Assembly (NCBI GenBank): GCA_018806985.1
Contig: JADANN010000302.1
Location: 1,620,001 to 1,684,000 of the forward strand
Length of the DNA: 64,000 nucleotides
From: Angiostrongylus vasorum
Lineage: Eukaryota > Nematoda > Chromadorea > Rhabditida > Metastrongylidae
Reading direction: 5' to 3'
Shown here: positions 1 to 11,704 of the stretch, piece by piece
Layout: every line of letters starts with the position of its first letter
How positions within the stretch are numbered: position 1 is the first letter of the stretch
Program-made: the position numbers and the translations under genes
The notes under the pieces: generated by a model
What the model was told of the DNA's origin: nothing
Databases searched by the model: none
What the model saw: only the letters and a program-made list of their open reading frames with translations

Positions 1-230
1 TTACTGTTCAGATTTTCATCTTTCTGTTTGCGTTGTTGAAGCGTTTGACCTAGCAAAATACACATTAGTGTACCCTTCCAGGCTCTGAAGAAGGCGATAC
101 TGCCGAAACATCAGCTACCGTTGTGTTGTATGTGCTATATTTATGAGGAATTAAACGTGTGCTGAATGACAACCTCGCGATTGGTGTAAAAAAAGCGAAC
201 AACAGATTACGACTACTGTAACAAGAACAG
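1..230 (+). mobile_element. Penelope-like terminus (solo), with hammerhead-like motif
   Basis: Left edge runs off the window. The hammerhead-like core is at 81-116: GGCU, CUGAAGA, hairpin GGC/GCC, GAAA, then AUC and AGCU. An inverted, diverged copy of the whole 200-bp block lies at 1900-2100. Confidence 0.5.
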
Positions 231-1899
231 TTCAACAAGGTGATATCATTTCAACAAAGGTACTATAGCTAAAACATATACTTAAGAAATACAACAACAA
301 ATTGTGCATCGATTTCCGAACAACTTAATATTTACGGCTTTTAGAGAGAATCATGTCTACTGTGCGAGTGGGAATATGGGAGTGAAGTTCGACAGGCACC
401 TACACCACCTTCGTTTCACTGATTGGCTGGTCCAAATTTGACCAACTATTGACAGAACAAAGCCAGTGCTGACATTTGATCTTTTCAACATCCAGAAATT
501 GTCATTCGTAAAGTACAAAGTAAAAAAAAGCAAAGTAAAGGATTCGTTCATGGTGATCATTCACGCTCAGAGAAGCGAAAAATCTGCAAATATTAAAGTA
601 ATGTTCAAGTGCTTCGAACAATCAACATGATAAACTAGTAGTTTCGGAACTGTGCATTAGGATGCCAGCAACTGACTTACCTAGCAACCGCATCAAAAGT
701 GTTCTGGGAAGACCGACAAAACAGCTCTATTGTTTCCCAACACCGACTTTTTCATTAGCCTCGGAGTTCATAGGTAAATAGCTATTCTCGTGAAAAGCAA
801 ACCCAAGATTGTTATTAGGCATTATTTACTCACAACAGGTGACGTTTCGGCGTTTTTTTGCCGCTCTTTCTGTCTTAGGGTACGCGTTGCAAGGCTGGGC
901 GCTAGGTAATCGGTCTAAAACGCAACTCAGCGCCATTGAACACCTAACTGAGTGTGCGATACGGGAAGTGCACCCTATCATACAGCTGAAAAACAGAATC
1001 TGAGATTCTGGCCTACGTCAGTGATCAAAGAGATCAGAAACACCACTGGACGCCCCAAGATGTTCAAATCCAGTTAAACCAAACCTGTGATATGTCTCGA
1101 CGACAATTGATTGGCAAGAGCCGCTGGCGATCGCGTCGTTGGATATATCAAGCGCATTAAGGGTACATCACCAACGCGTTGGTCAGATGTCTTCACGAGG
1201 GTCTTAAAAGGAGAATTTGATGCTCAGCAATTCCATAGAGAAAGCAGGATCCACCGCGCTACTTTATAATGCGACAGGTAGTAAATGGAGAATTTGCTGT
1301 CCCCTTTCGAGTCGCTTGATCGTCAACGAAAGTGCAGCTGGAAGAAGCGATATCGTAGTTATCGAGTTATCCTCCTACGGGATGGGAAGAACTCGCACAT
1401 TGTTCAGTATGTTCAGACCACATTCACTATTACAGACGAACGTTTTGCATCTATCTTGTAACTATATATTGACATGTAACGTCATACATAAATTTATCCC
1501 GCGCATTTGGCCCCCAAGTCGCCCCTCAAGTCTAAATCAACATATCATAGTTCATAATGAACCTTATTAACTGAAGTATAAACAAGAAATTAGAATTTAG
1601 AATTTGCAGCTCTGTCTGTAGGGGTGCAAGTTTTCGTACTCTGCAGTGGTGAGTTGTTATTTTTCTCGGAAGTTTTAAAACACCTTTTCACTTTTTTTCT
1701 TTCAAGTCCTCCCTATTTTGAGTCCGAAAAGAATTGAAAAAGTGACGTTTTGTACAGCAGAATACAATGGAGTTTCCCCATGTATCGTTTCTCTTTGCGG
1801 CTGCCCCCTGCTACGTTGGAAAGTTTAAACCCTCAAGTTTGAACTTTTGTAACAGTTCCCAGGATCGACTTTCTTTTAACCTCGGCATAGGAATATGAA
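231..1899. other. Decayed repeats between two inverted Penelope termini
   Basis: Contains an old RTE 3' tail (900-1340, plus), a degraded hammerhead-like block at about 838-873 (minus; GACGTTTCGGC then a GCC/GGC hairpin), and two stretches (740-775, 1855-1890) sharing TTCCCA, GACTTT and TTAACCTCG-like words with 27405-27440. No gene recognised. Confidence 0.4.
900..1340 (+). mobile_element. Old RTE retrotransposon 3'-tail fragment
   Basis: Broken frames still read TRWSDVFTRVLKG and, after a shift, FHRESRIHRATL, matching the end of the RTE polyprotein in the other copies of this window (RWSEFFTKSLEERYDA...). Many stops. Confidence 0.5.
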
Positions 1900-2100
1900 T
1901 GCGTCGTTTTCTTGTTCAGCAGTCGCGAGGTTGTTATACAACATACATTTACTTGCATAGAAAAACACAATACAATACAACAGTAGCTGACATTTCGGCA
2001 GTATCGCCTTTTTCAGAGCCTGGAAGGGTTTACTGATGTACAGTTTACTAGGCCAAACGCTTCAATAACACTTACAACAAGACGAAAAAGCTGTATGGCA
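1900..2100 (-). mobile_element. Penelope-like terminus, inverted partner of 1-230
   Basis: Reverse-complement similarity to 1-230 over about 200 bp (shared TTGAAGCGTTTG, ACCCTTCCAGGCTCTGAA, AACCTCGCGA). Hammerhead-like core at 1985-2020 with one core change (CUGAAAA). Confidence 0.5.
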
Positions 2101-2224
2101 GTTACATGGTCAACAGCTTCTCGAAACACTCACCGTTTTTTTTCGTGACTTCCAATGAGGAAGATTGGAACAGCTGATTAGGGTCGCATAGGGTTGATGA
2201 CTGCACCACTCCACATCAGAAATT

Positions 2225-2440
2225 GATGCGAAGATACGGAGACAGGTCGCATATGACCTCTGGGGGATTCATCCCTGCTATTCATGGTAGGGTTTTTGGA
2301 TGAATCCAAAAACCCTACAGTGCGTTGACCACTACACCATGCGAGTCCTTCGTTTCGTCTTTATCTCGGCCACTTTCTTATCTACCAGTCACGTCAGCAA
2401 TCACCCATCAGCGAGATTGGTTTGTGGAGCACAAATTGAC
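2225..2440 (-). repeat. tRNA-like SINE family B copy with internal palindrome
   Basis: Minus strand carries a box-A-like GCATGGTGTAGTGGTCAACG (about 2325-2344) and a box-B-like GGGATGAATCCCC (2262-2275). Between them is a 32-bp near-perfect palindrome (2287-2318, 15-bp arms, 2-nt spacer). The flank beyond box A matches 30790-30900. Confidence 0.5.
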
Positions 2441-3450
2441 ATTGACCCAGTCAAGATGAAGCTGTAGTATAAATCACAACGTAGTCACTTTTTTATTTAC
2501 TACCTATCGCTCTAGTGAAGACTTGGTATCGCCCAACACGATTATCCAAGGATTTCGGGATGAATCTATAGACAATAAGGCATTAGTGAAGAACACTGAA
2601 CCTCTCAAATAGTGGCCGAACATACGCGCAAAGCCCAAAACATACAGCAGTGAAGAATGGAAAAATAGAATGAGAGAAGTACCGTAGGGAAGGTGATGTC
2701 GTGTGAAGCTTAAAAAACTGAAGAAAAAAATCATGAAAAAATTTTACTGTTTTCGGTTAATGTAATACTTTCTTTTGAAAAAAACAATATTGAGCTTCCA
2801 CCTAGTTTGAAAAAATATTGCTGTTCGTCTGTTTGTTGTTGTTGTTCTCGTGCCATAAGTGGTTTCATTCAGAAATCTGTCCCACAGGATGTTTAACAAA
2901 AAGGAACTAACACCGAAATGTCCAGACGAAGCGAAATCCTTCTCCTGACATGAAAATGCTTTGTGTTTTATTGATGTGCGAATCATTTCCTGTCGAGCTT
3001 CATAGGAACTAGCAATTCGTTTAACTCCTCACAGTGGCTTGCTTTCGAATGTGTTGGTTAACATATCTGATTTCAAAATTTGCTGAAACACAATTTTCTC
3101 TGCAACTCTTCAATGGAGAGATCACGACTGAGAACCGTTTGAAATACGGCGCGATCTTCCCTCTTGCTCTCTACAACAGCGGTTGCAACCGTACAACGCG
3201 ACAAATGCGCATTGTATCGAAGTTAAACAAGAGGCAAGGCGGGTTCGCAAAGCGACCACCTGGCAATGAAGATCCGATCAAGGCTTCACCATGCAGTGGC
3301 CCGCAGGGCCAATAAAGATGGGTCACCAAAGTGTCCAAGTAGGTAGTTATTCAGGGTAGCTCGGTGTTCACCGATTATGTGCTCATCACTAGGAATCCAT
3401 CGCCGCTGAGACATGTCCTCTTTGAAATATCAGGTTGTTCAGAAATATTT
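2441..3450. other. No gene recognised
   Basis: AT-rich sequence with only short random frames on both strands. Confidence 0.5.
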
Positions 3451-3454
3451 GTTC

Positions 3455-3640
3455 GGCGACTGCCTGTGGTGGTGACGACCTGGGGGAGACTTTCGCCAGA
3501 CTAGCCTCGGTACTCCCGGGAGGGAAACACCATAGCTAGACCAAAACTCCGAAAAGTGGAGAATATGCTGGGGGCCCCACAACCCTGTGACGACGGGCAG
3601 TCCAAGTATCCAAGTAACATCGGGCTTTATGTGTTTAACA
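3455..3640 (+). repeat. R1 interspersed repeat, partial copy
   Basis: Shares TGACGACCTGG, the TCCTCGG-TCCC block, GGAGAATATGCTGG and CAAGTATCCAAGT with the R1 copies at 5575, 7320, 13525 and 18470; lacks the first half. Confidence 0.65.
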
Positions 3641-4539
3641 ACATGCACACACGTAATGCGCATAGAGTTTTTCACAAATCCATAACATTGTGCGCTTTCA
3701 TTAGTAAATTAGTGCAAGCAATTGTTCAAGAAAGGGTCACTTTTTTTACACTGACAATGGTTTTTCCTGAGAGAATAGTAGCATCGCGATTCTTATGGCT
3801 TATACAGGATGGGATTCACGCATGCGCAAGCATACCAAAGCACTCAAGAACAAGTTGGTGCACATAAGTACAGAAGGTACAAGACAATCCGATAGAACAA
3901 TATCCATCGCTTGAATCTACCGACGCCTCACTACAAATACAAGATAGCATTTGATCCTTGTTTAAACCCTTTGTATAAGTTCTACGCCTCACCACGTGGT
4001 CTTATAATAAAACGGCTTGTGCAACCTCAATAAGGGAAGCCGCCTTCAAAACAGTTGCAGGTTGATTCTCCATGCTACAGCCTTATAGCTCTACTGATGC
4101 CATCCCCGGATGTCGCCACAGCCACGAATTTTCGTAGGTCACAAGTTGATTTTCGCAGACAAGTCTAGTACAAATTTGCTGGTCCTAGAGGGAATAGAGC
4201 CTGACTGGTCTGTGGAGGAGTCCAATCATCCACTATTTGCGCATAGCATGGAACTTCTAACTAGTGTTTTACACGCTCCCTGAACAGTAGTATTAATGAA
4301 AGATACTGAGTGCTAACATTAATCGATGGATGTTTACTGATCTGATCTGTAGAGCTGTAAACCGAAACGGATGTAATTAAAGGCTATACTGTCGATGTAG
4401 TATTTTACTATTAATTTTACAACACTTCCAATAGCACTTTGTCAGGTTCAAAAGTTGCCACTGACCAGTGGCTAGGTCGCATATATTAGAATGTATTCGT
4501 GAAATAACACAACGAGAAGTGTGATATGTATTCAAATTG
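3641..4539. other. No gene recognised
   Basis: Only short frames; no splice-bounded exon or known repeat seen. Confidence 0.5.
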
Positions 4540-4785
4540 TTGAGCCTACACGAAGCTGATGAATAGATTTATTTCGGCTAATGTTTCGACGTCTTCGTCC
4601 TCATCAGAGCCGATGTGATCCGTGTCGGTGGTCCAGAGCTGTTCGTTATCTCGATGTGGCGTATTCGTAGTCGTGCTGAGACGGGATCTTCTTCAGTGAA
4701 CACCGTACGAATAAGACATTCTCACCCGGCAGTGCTCTTTTATACAGGGCCGTTGTTGTAGATATGACTATCCGTTCATAATTGT
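4540..4785 (-). mobile_element. Penelope-like terminus, left arm of a foldback
   Basis: Hammerhead-like motif at 4574-4613: stem I UCGGCU with AGCCGA (6 bp), CUGAUGA, hairpin GACG-AAGA-CGUC, GAAA. The right arm (4880-5130) is its inverted copy across a ~95-bp spacer. Confidence 0.6.
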
Positions 4786-4879
4786 TTACTTTTCAACGGA
4801 TATCCAAGCTGCAGCAATCGGTATTATGTAAGCTAGCACGAAGCGCACAGCAAATTATCAATTTCACTCACATTCATTT

Positions 4880-5130
4880 TCACTACTATCAACGGATAGT
4901 CATATCAACAACAACGGTCCTGTACAAAAGAGCACTGCCGGGTGAGAATGTCTTATTCGTGCGGTGTTCACTGAAGAAGATCCCGTCTCGGTACGACAAC
5001 GAAGACGCCACATCGAGATAACGAACAACTGTGGACCACCGACACGGATCACCGGCTCTGATGAAGACGAAGACGTCGAAACGTTAGCCGGAATAAATCT
5101 ATTTATTCATCAACCTCGTGTGAGCTCAAC
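4880..5130 (+). mobile_element. Penelope-like terminus, right arm of a foldback
   Basis: Best hammerhead-like motif of the window at 5052-5091: stem I CCGGCU with AGCCGG (6 bp), CUGAUGA, one extra A, hairpin GACG-AAGA-CGUC, GAAA, then CGUU where U-U is a legal UH site. Compared with the left arm, the outer stem-I pair changes from U-A to C-G. Confidence 0.62.
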
Positions 5131-5569
5131 AATTAAAACACATGTTGATTATTTTGCTACCGAGGTTAAATTACGGTCGATTTGAGAAGTGTGATACTGC
5201 TTTCTAAGTGTCCTATAATCCATTCTATAAAATAGAGAAATCTCGTGCGTTTGACAACTCTTGCAACAGTTTAAACTAATTCCGGCATTCATTACACAAT
5301 TCAAGGTCGCTGTCGTTATTGACATATTTTATTCCATCTTGTGTTGTCAGAACGATCGCTAAACATGAAACTTACTCAACTAACTACTTAAGAGAACGCA
5401 GCTGCCCTTCAACAAGTAGTGGACCGCGCCGACTGACATGGATCTACATCTCTTCAGCGGTTCACAGTGGTTTTTCATCGTACTTTTGTATTCCATCGAG
5501 AGTATATCCAACAGAGATGTTGTTGCTGATCCTGAAAAGCTGCTCTCTAATTGAGAAAAACTAATGACA
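5131..5569. other. No gene recognised
   Basis: Only short frames, nothing splice-bounded. Confidence 0.5.
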
Positions 5570-5970
5570 GCGACACTCCCAACAGTTCACCGCCTCATCA
5601 CGGCTGGGAGGTGTTCCTGGGTGTCGGCCTGCGATGTACAGCGGGACGATTCGTCCCACCGGCTGGGTCTCCCAAGCTGAGAAGGAATCCGGCGTTTCCA
5701 TCAGGAAAAATAGCTAAGAGTAAACCAATACCAGGATCCACCACCGTCCTGGTATCAAAGTCGCATGGTGGCAAATCTCGCTCTCATCCACAAGGGCTGC
5801 GACTGCCTGTCCTGGTGACGACCTGGCGCAGAATTTGGCCAGGCTGTCCTCGGGATTCCAGGGAACCACAATGGCTTAACCAGCAAATCTCCAAAAAAAT
5901 GGTGATTATGCTGGAACCTGCACAACTAATGATGACGGGCCGTTCAAGTATCAAGTTTCAAGTAAGTAAT
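5570..5970 (+). repeat. R1 interspersed repeat, near full length
   Basis: The longest plus-strand copy of R1 (about 390 bp), from CTGGGAGGTGTTCCTGGGTG to a TTCAAGTATCAAGT end. It happens to be open in one frame (5551-5988), but the frame is not kept in the other copies. Confidence 0.75.
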
Positions 5971-7315
5971 GACAACGACAACTTATAACAACCTCGCATC
6001 AGCTATACAAGATCAGTTCACAAGAACATATTAACGAACATATCAACTATTTCTGCTGAAGTTTATAGAAAGTTAGTTTTCCGAGTTATTAAAAAGCTTT
6101 TTAGCACGATTTAATTTTTGCGATGAGAGACAACTGCGTTTGAAGGGAACTCGGGAGAACTAGGGAGGGGTTTGAACTCGTATGCAATAAAGAATATGGC
6201 CAGTGAAGAGGAGCAAAAATTTCTTTAATTGGACACTTGAAATTGGAGACTTAGAGAAAGGCTTTCGCTATGGCAAGATAACAATAAAATCGACGAGGAG
6301 TCTTCCTCAGGGTGGCTCGGTGTTCATCGAGCATGCGCTCATCAATGTACCGTCTGTCCCTAGAAACAGTTATCAAGCCCTGACTTTTCATTTCATATTT
6401 GCTTTACAGCCTATAAGAGAATCTTCTTCTTAAACCTTTTGTAAATAATCTACAGCTTGTCGAACAAAGATATTTCTGTCGCCGTTGCCCGGGAAAAGCT
6501 CCAATCTGCACTTAGAGACATGGAAAAAAAACTTCTCTAGCAAGTTCACTGACTACTAATTTTGTAGGCAATTAACTGTTATTTTAATTCTAATCTCTAT
6601 ATTAAATCATGCCTGACCATGGAATATGCGGATATAAAAAAAACCTGTAAATAGACTTAATATAAGCTGCAAAAAAAACTTCGAAATGCTGATATCTACG
6701 TACTTGTATGACGGACCACAGTAACAAATAATAAATAGCAATACACATGCCATTTGTATGCAAAAATCAATAAAGCAAAGTCTCCTCCTCATGGCTGAAA
6801 CTCCTCAGACCCTCTAGTTATTAAAAAACTACTTTCTATTTCCAACAAACCAGCAAGACCTTGAAGGCGGAAAATTAAGCGCTGTCCCAGGAGACAAGGA
6901 TACTAAAAACCGCGCTGGCGTTGTGTTAAAAATGTATATTATTTGGAAGGTTCACCTTACCTATTTGTTGACCTAGTCAAACAAATGGTCGATCCAATCC
7001 TACGCAAGGCTGACCAAGCCACCGCTAACCCTCTGGAATGGAAAAATTGGTGCCAGAATTTTCTGGAAGGAAGATAACCTATTTTGGGAGAACACCGATG
7101 TGATACACCGACAAGCCCCGTAAGTCATTGTAGAAGCCAAACATGCATTCAGTCATCTCTATGCTGCTACGAATGGAGCGAAATGAGTGGCGTATCCTTC
7201 AAAGCATTCAACGCCAGACACTTTACGTTTTTAATTTACCAAGAGAGTGTAAAAATCACATTTCCGCCTCTTCTTGAGGAACTTCTTTGCTTTAATAAAT
7301 TTCGGATATCATTAG
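5971..7315. other. No gene recognised
   Basis: AT-rich; short frames only. 6300-6345 shares TCAGGGTGGCTCGGTGTTCA-like words with 3348-3372, hinting at another old repeat. Confidence 0.4.
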
Positions 7316-7562
7316 TTGAAACCAACACCATGTTGTTTCGAAACACCTTGGATACTTGGATGGTCCGTCCTCACTGGTTGTGCGGGCTCCAGCATATTTT
7401 CCACTTTTTTTCGTACTTTTTCTGGTTTAGTCACTGTGGTTCCTTGGAGACCCGGGGTCAGCCAGTCGCCGCCCTTGTGGATCAGAGTGAGATTTGCCAC
7501 CATGCGACTAGTTTGATACCACGACGATGATGGATCCTGGTAGAACCAATTCACCAACCGTC
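7316..7562 (-). repeat. R1 interspersed repeat
   Basis: Minus-strand copy; same blocks as 5570-5970, truncated at its first half. Confidence 0.7.
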
Positions 7563-7699
7563 ATAAACAATTTATGGACAATTATTATTATTACCAAGTT
7601 ATGATAACATCGGTTATCATTACCATTGACAAAAGCTTGAAAAAAATAATAGAGGGAATTCTCTGGGATTTCATTCTGTTTCTATCCACCACTACTTGT

Positions 7700-7925
7700 T
7701 TTTTCCCCAAAATCGTTGGAAAAAGTGCTTTGAAACTAGGCGAATTCTCCTTAAAACTGAAGAAGATCCATTTCGGTCGGACGACAAAGACGCTTCTACA
7801 TGGAGGAGACCAATAACTGCGGATCGCCTCAGATCATCGCCTCTGATGATGACGAAGACGTCGAAACATTAACCGAAATAAATATTTACATACATCATTT
7901 AGGCTCAAGAATTTATGCAGATATT
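7700..7925 (+). mobile_element. Penelope-like terminus with hammerhead-like motif
   Basis: Same family as the 4540-5130 arms (ACTGAAGAAGATCC, GGAGACCAATAACTGCGGA). Motif at 7838-7875: CUGAUGA, hairpin GACG-AAGA-CGUC, GAAA are intact, stem I is degraded. Confidence 0.5.
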
Positions 7926-9949
7926 AAATTCTTAATTTCACATTATAATCACGATTTCGTTTATGAGCAAATACGTGCTCTAAACTGACGTCAGTCGAAG
8001 AGAAGGTCGAATTGGAAATTGCACGTCATCCTCAGCATTTGGCTCTGTGGGTGCAGGGAGGGTTAGGTTTCCACCTCTCCACCATGCCTTTTTTTCCTTT
8101 TGTAATCTTGAAATTGCATTGACTGAAATCAACATCAGACTCCCTTTTGAACAACAGGAATAAGCAAGGAGTTCACCAGTTCCAGGTATTTCGACTACGC
8201 ACGAATTTTCCATTTGGGACTTTTCGTCGCTACCACGAATACCGACATGATCATATTAAGAAATGCCAACAGCATAAATATTAAGATGACAACGGATTCA
8301 GTGAACAAAGATAAATCAATGAGCAAGAAGTCACACTGAAAATAAGAGAGTAATTTGTGCAATAGCCTGCTGATGTAATACGAGGAGGAAGTTCCACATA
8401 GAATAAAACTTGATCTAAAAAAAGGATTAAGTGATATTAAGAAATGATACCAAATGGATCGTAGCGAGTGTAGTCCATGTGACGAATTGGAGAAGAAATA
8501 TGAAGAAGAACTGTAGCAAGGAATAAGGAATAAGTGAAAAAATTGGTGATTGGAGCTGAAAAGGCATAACGTGCAAGTGAGGTTGACGTTGTTTACAGTA
8601 ATGGAGAGCTCGACACTAAAATTCTGCAACGTGAAATAAGAAGGAAAGAAGATGCAGATTGTAAGAGCACTACTTGAGCAAACCGGAGGACGACCGATGG
8701 CGCTCGTTGTGCTCCTTCTCTGATGAGTAAAGTATTGATAGAATAAACTAGAGTTTATGCTTAGAAGGACATTCGAAGACGTTTTTCAATTAGTACATTC
8801 TGATAAATCCAGTTGTAGAGAAAGATTTTGTCAGAGCGATCGAATAGCTTATCTAGGAAGATTATTTTGTGGAAAATGTTGTCTATACCGGAAGCTTTAT
8901 CTTCTATTCTACACACGCCTCATAGTGTATATACACAATGCATAGCTGTTAAGTTGTCCAGAAGATGAACACGTTTTAATATTCGGAATACAGGACCGAA
9001 GATCTAAAGGACTTCTTGGACTACTTAGTACTGATACTCTTCCTCTTGAGATTCGAATGGAGGTTTCCCGAATAACCATCACGCTTCTAACGAATGTTCT
9101 GCAATTTTTAATAGACCTTCATTTCTAATTGCTACTAATCCTGTTGGGTGAAATTACTGCTCCATGGCAATTCAGCACGAATGACCGTCGATTTTCGTCA
9201 GCGATGCGGTAAGAAATCATCGGAGAGTTGTGTTATGTAGCAAAAACTCGTGTGGAAGAACACTTATTCACTGCAGTTAGGTTGTAAGGTAATACAAAGT
9301 GACGTCATATTCACCACTGCTCACTGGTCTTATAGCGGCTATGGTCAGAACCGATTCATCTTTGATTCTTTCATCCGTTTCGTTGATCTACCCCCCCGTC
9401 ATATACAGGGTATTTGGATTTGCAGGTCCTACTACTTGAGAGTTTTGCTGTCTTCATCCACTTCACACATGCACTCGCTGTTATTCATGGATCAGAGTTG
9501 TTTTCTTAAACACACCTGCCAGCAGTTTACTGACGCTGGCCCAATGGCTACAATGCATGTATTGCAAATTTCTTTTTAACTTGCAGTTTCGTCTTTAGTA
9601 CTAAAATAGTCAAAGAAGTGACATTCTCCACACTGGTTACATCTACGGATGTGTTGTGGGCGACCCCTTCTTACGGTAATTCTGTATCCCAGAGATTTCT
9701 ACCATTATCTTATACCAGCCAAGTACAGGCCACCAATTTTTCCTCCTGTACCGATTTTCTTCAACAACATCACTCGTTGAGGATGTAGATGATCGTGCAA
9801 AATGAAATAAATACAAATAGATAACCCGAACCCATGATCCATATCGGACCCGCCCTTTTTAGCGTGGCTCTCCAAACAGAATGCGAGAAACTTCTCGTAC
9901 GGAGCGAAATTTCTGGCCTTTTGACAATATAAAGTCATTATTTAAAAAT
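7926..9949. other. No gene recognised
   Basis: Includes a 144-codon minus frame (8195-8629) and a 109-codon plus frame (9250-9579) with no recognisable domain or splice context. About 9590-9700 on the minus strand reads RRGRPQHIRRCNQCGECHFF, a Cys-containing piece I cannot place; possibly an old element. Confidence 0.35.
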
Positions 9950-9954
9950 TAGAA

Positions 9955-10202
9955 TGCTTTAGGAGTTGTGAACACGGCAGAACTGTAGAAGAACTGTCTA
10001 CGGCTTCCATGACCGCTTCTATCTCAACTGAGCCGAATGGTTTCGTTAAATCGACGGAGCTAAGACAGCGCTGTCTCTTGTACTCCCACCATACTTCATT
10101 GAGTATGGTTATCTTGTGGATCTGGTCCATCGTAGTGAATCTTTTTCGAAACCCTGCATTCCCACATGGCTATGCTTAATCCAGTGTTCTCTCAATCCTC
10201 CT
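9955..10202 (-). mobile_element. RTE reverse-transcriptase fragment
   Basis: Minus strand reads DLTKPFGSVEIEAVMEA, equivalent to the DLQKAFDSVEIEAV block of the other copies. It meets the next fragment head to head. Confidence 0.7.
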
Positions 10203-11085
10203 AAGTCCCTACTCAGTATGTAAAGGTTCTTCGTGAGCTATATAAAAAACTTCACAACTAAAAGACCATCATTGCATAACGATATTAACACAGAAATCGA
10301 AAAATGGACTAGGCAAGGCGATACCATCTCGCCAAAATTATTTACTGACACTCTCGCCAATTACACCATCCTCGCAATGTCTATAACATCGTTCTTATAA
10401 CAGCAAACATTAGCCAAGCGGAACGAATGCTTGCCGGCTTTGATAAGGACCGTGGAAAGATTGGTCTTCGAGTAAGTCCCACAAAAATAATGTTCATGAA
10501 AAACAGATCGGTTTCGCAAACCCCATCCATGCTCAACGGAATGAATATCTTCGAATGTTCCAGCTTCACCTGCCTAAGTTGGGAAATCAATATGATGCAC
10601 GACTTAGCTTTAGAGTTTAGACATCCGCCTCCGTGCCCACCTTTTCGGCTCCACGATCCTTCCTACCTTAACGTATGCATAGGAAACCTGCTCGTTACGT
10701 CAGCACGATAGAAGACCACTCGGCGTTATTCAACATGCAGTCAAAAAGACAATGTTAGGACTTCCCCGTGTCACGCAAGTAAGTGAAGAGATCCGAAATT
10801 CTGATTTACGTCAACGATCAGAATCAAAGGCGGCTCGACACGCGAACTAGTGACTACATTCCTCCGGATTTAAGACGTACTACAGGAATATCACTAACTC
10901 GATGGTCAGAGTTCTTCGTAAAAGTCCTAGAAGACAGACATGATGCTCTAGGGATTCACAGACCGAGCAGAATCCAGTGAGCTAGTCGTTTACGCCATGG
11001 GGGGATATGGAAGACTTACTGGCGTCCAATCGAATTCCATGACGATCAAAGGGACGATAGGTCACACACAAGGTGAAACTACGGT
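10203..11085 (+). mobile_element. RTE 3' half fragment
   Basis: Reads KVLRELYK at 10220, then the segment GKIGLRVSPTKIMFMKN and, after shifts, the 3' tail with TRWSEFFVKVLEDRHDA (10890-10940) and the DDQRDDR-like end. The catalytic FADD box is destroyed (about 10370-10390). Non-functional. Confidence 0.75.
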
Positions 11086-11704
11086 CCATTACGCAAATGC
11101 GCCATTGTAGGGACTTCAAAGTATTTTGCATCCTCTGTCGATCCTATTTCGATGTCTTTAAAACCGTACATCTCCTGCACTGAGCATAGTGATTAAAATG
11201 AAATAACATTTAATTGTTGGCCAAATTACCTGCCAACGATCTTTTTCAGAAATCCTTTCGGTTCTTTCGGTTCAAAAATCACTTCGGTTCTTCCCAAGTC
11301 ATGAAGCATAGAAGATGGGTATCGTATGGACATGAATAGTGCAATAAAAGAATTCTGATCCATCCATAATATAACAGAAAATCCTGGTCAATCCCACTCC
11401 TACACTCAATCTCAACAATAAAACACTTATGTCCGACAACGAAGGCAATGAGCTCCAACCCAACCTATTATACGAAGTGGGTTATTTCTCGAGTACATTC
11501 TTACTGTGATGTTAACTGCTTTACTCTAATGACTGTAAATCACTATATAAAGCGTTCATTCGACTTTGAAAACACCACTAATTCACGATTTATTTGATAC
11601 CATGGATTTGCAATAGAAACCTCCTAGTGAAGATCTTCTGTCAACGAGAAGATCAAGGATAAATTGGTGAGTGACAAATTTCGAAGGTTGGTTACTGCCA
11701 GCAC
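11086..11704. other. rpn-5 downstream region
   Basis: Holds the presumed rpn-5 3' UTR (poly(A) signal at 11589-11594). Nothing else recognised. Confidence 0.4.
11589..11594 (-). promoter_or_regulatory. Candidate polyadenylation signal of rpn-5
   Basis: AATAAA on the minus strand, about 110 nt downstream of the rpn-5 stop codon at 11705-11707. Position fits a nematode 3' UTR, but a hexamer alone is weak evidence. Confidence 0.4.

Noticed and set aside
5551..5988. 145-codon frame as a gene
   Set aside because: It lies entirely in an R1 repeat copy and the frame is not conserved in the other copies.
8195..8629. 144-codon minus frame, Ser/Leu/Phe-rich, membrane-like
   Set aside because: No splice context, no recognised domain; the composition is what AT-rich DNA gives by chance.
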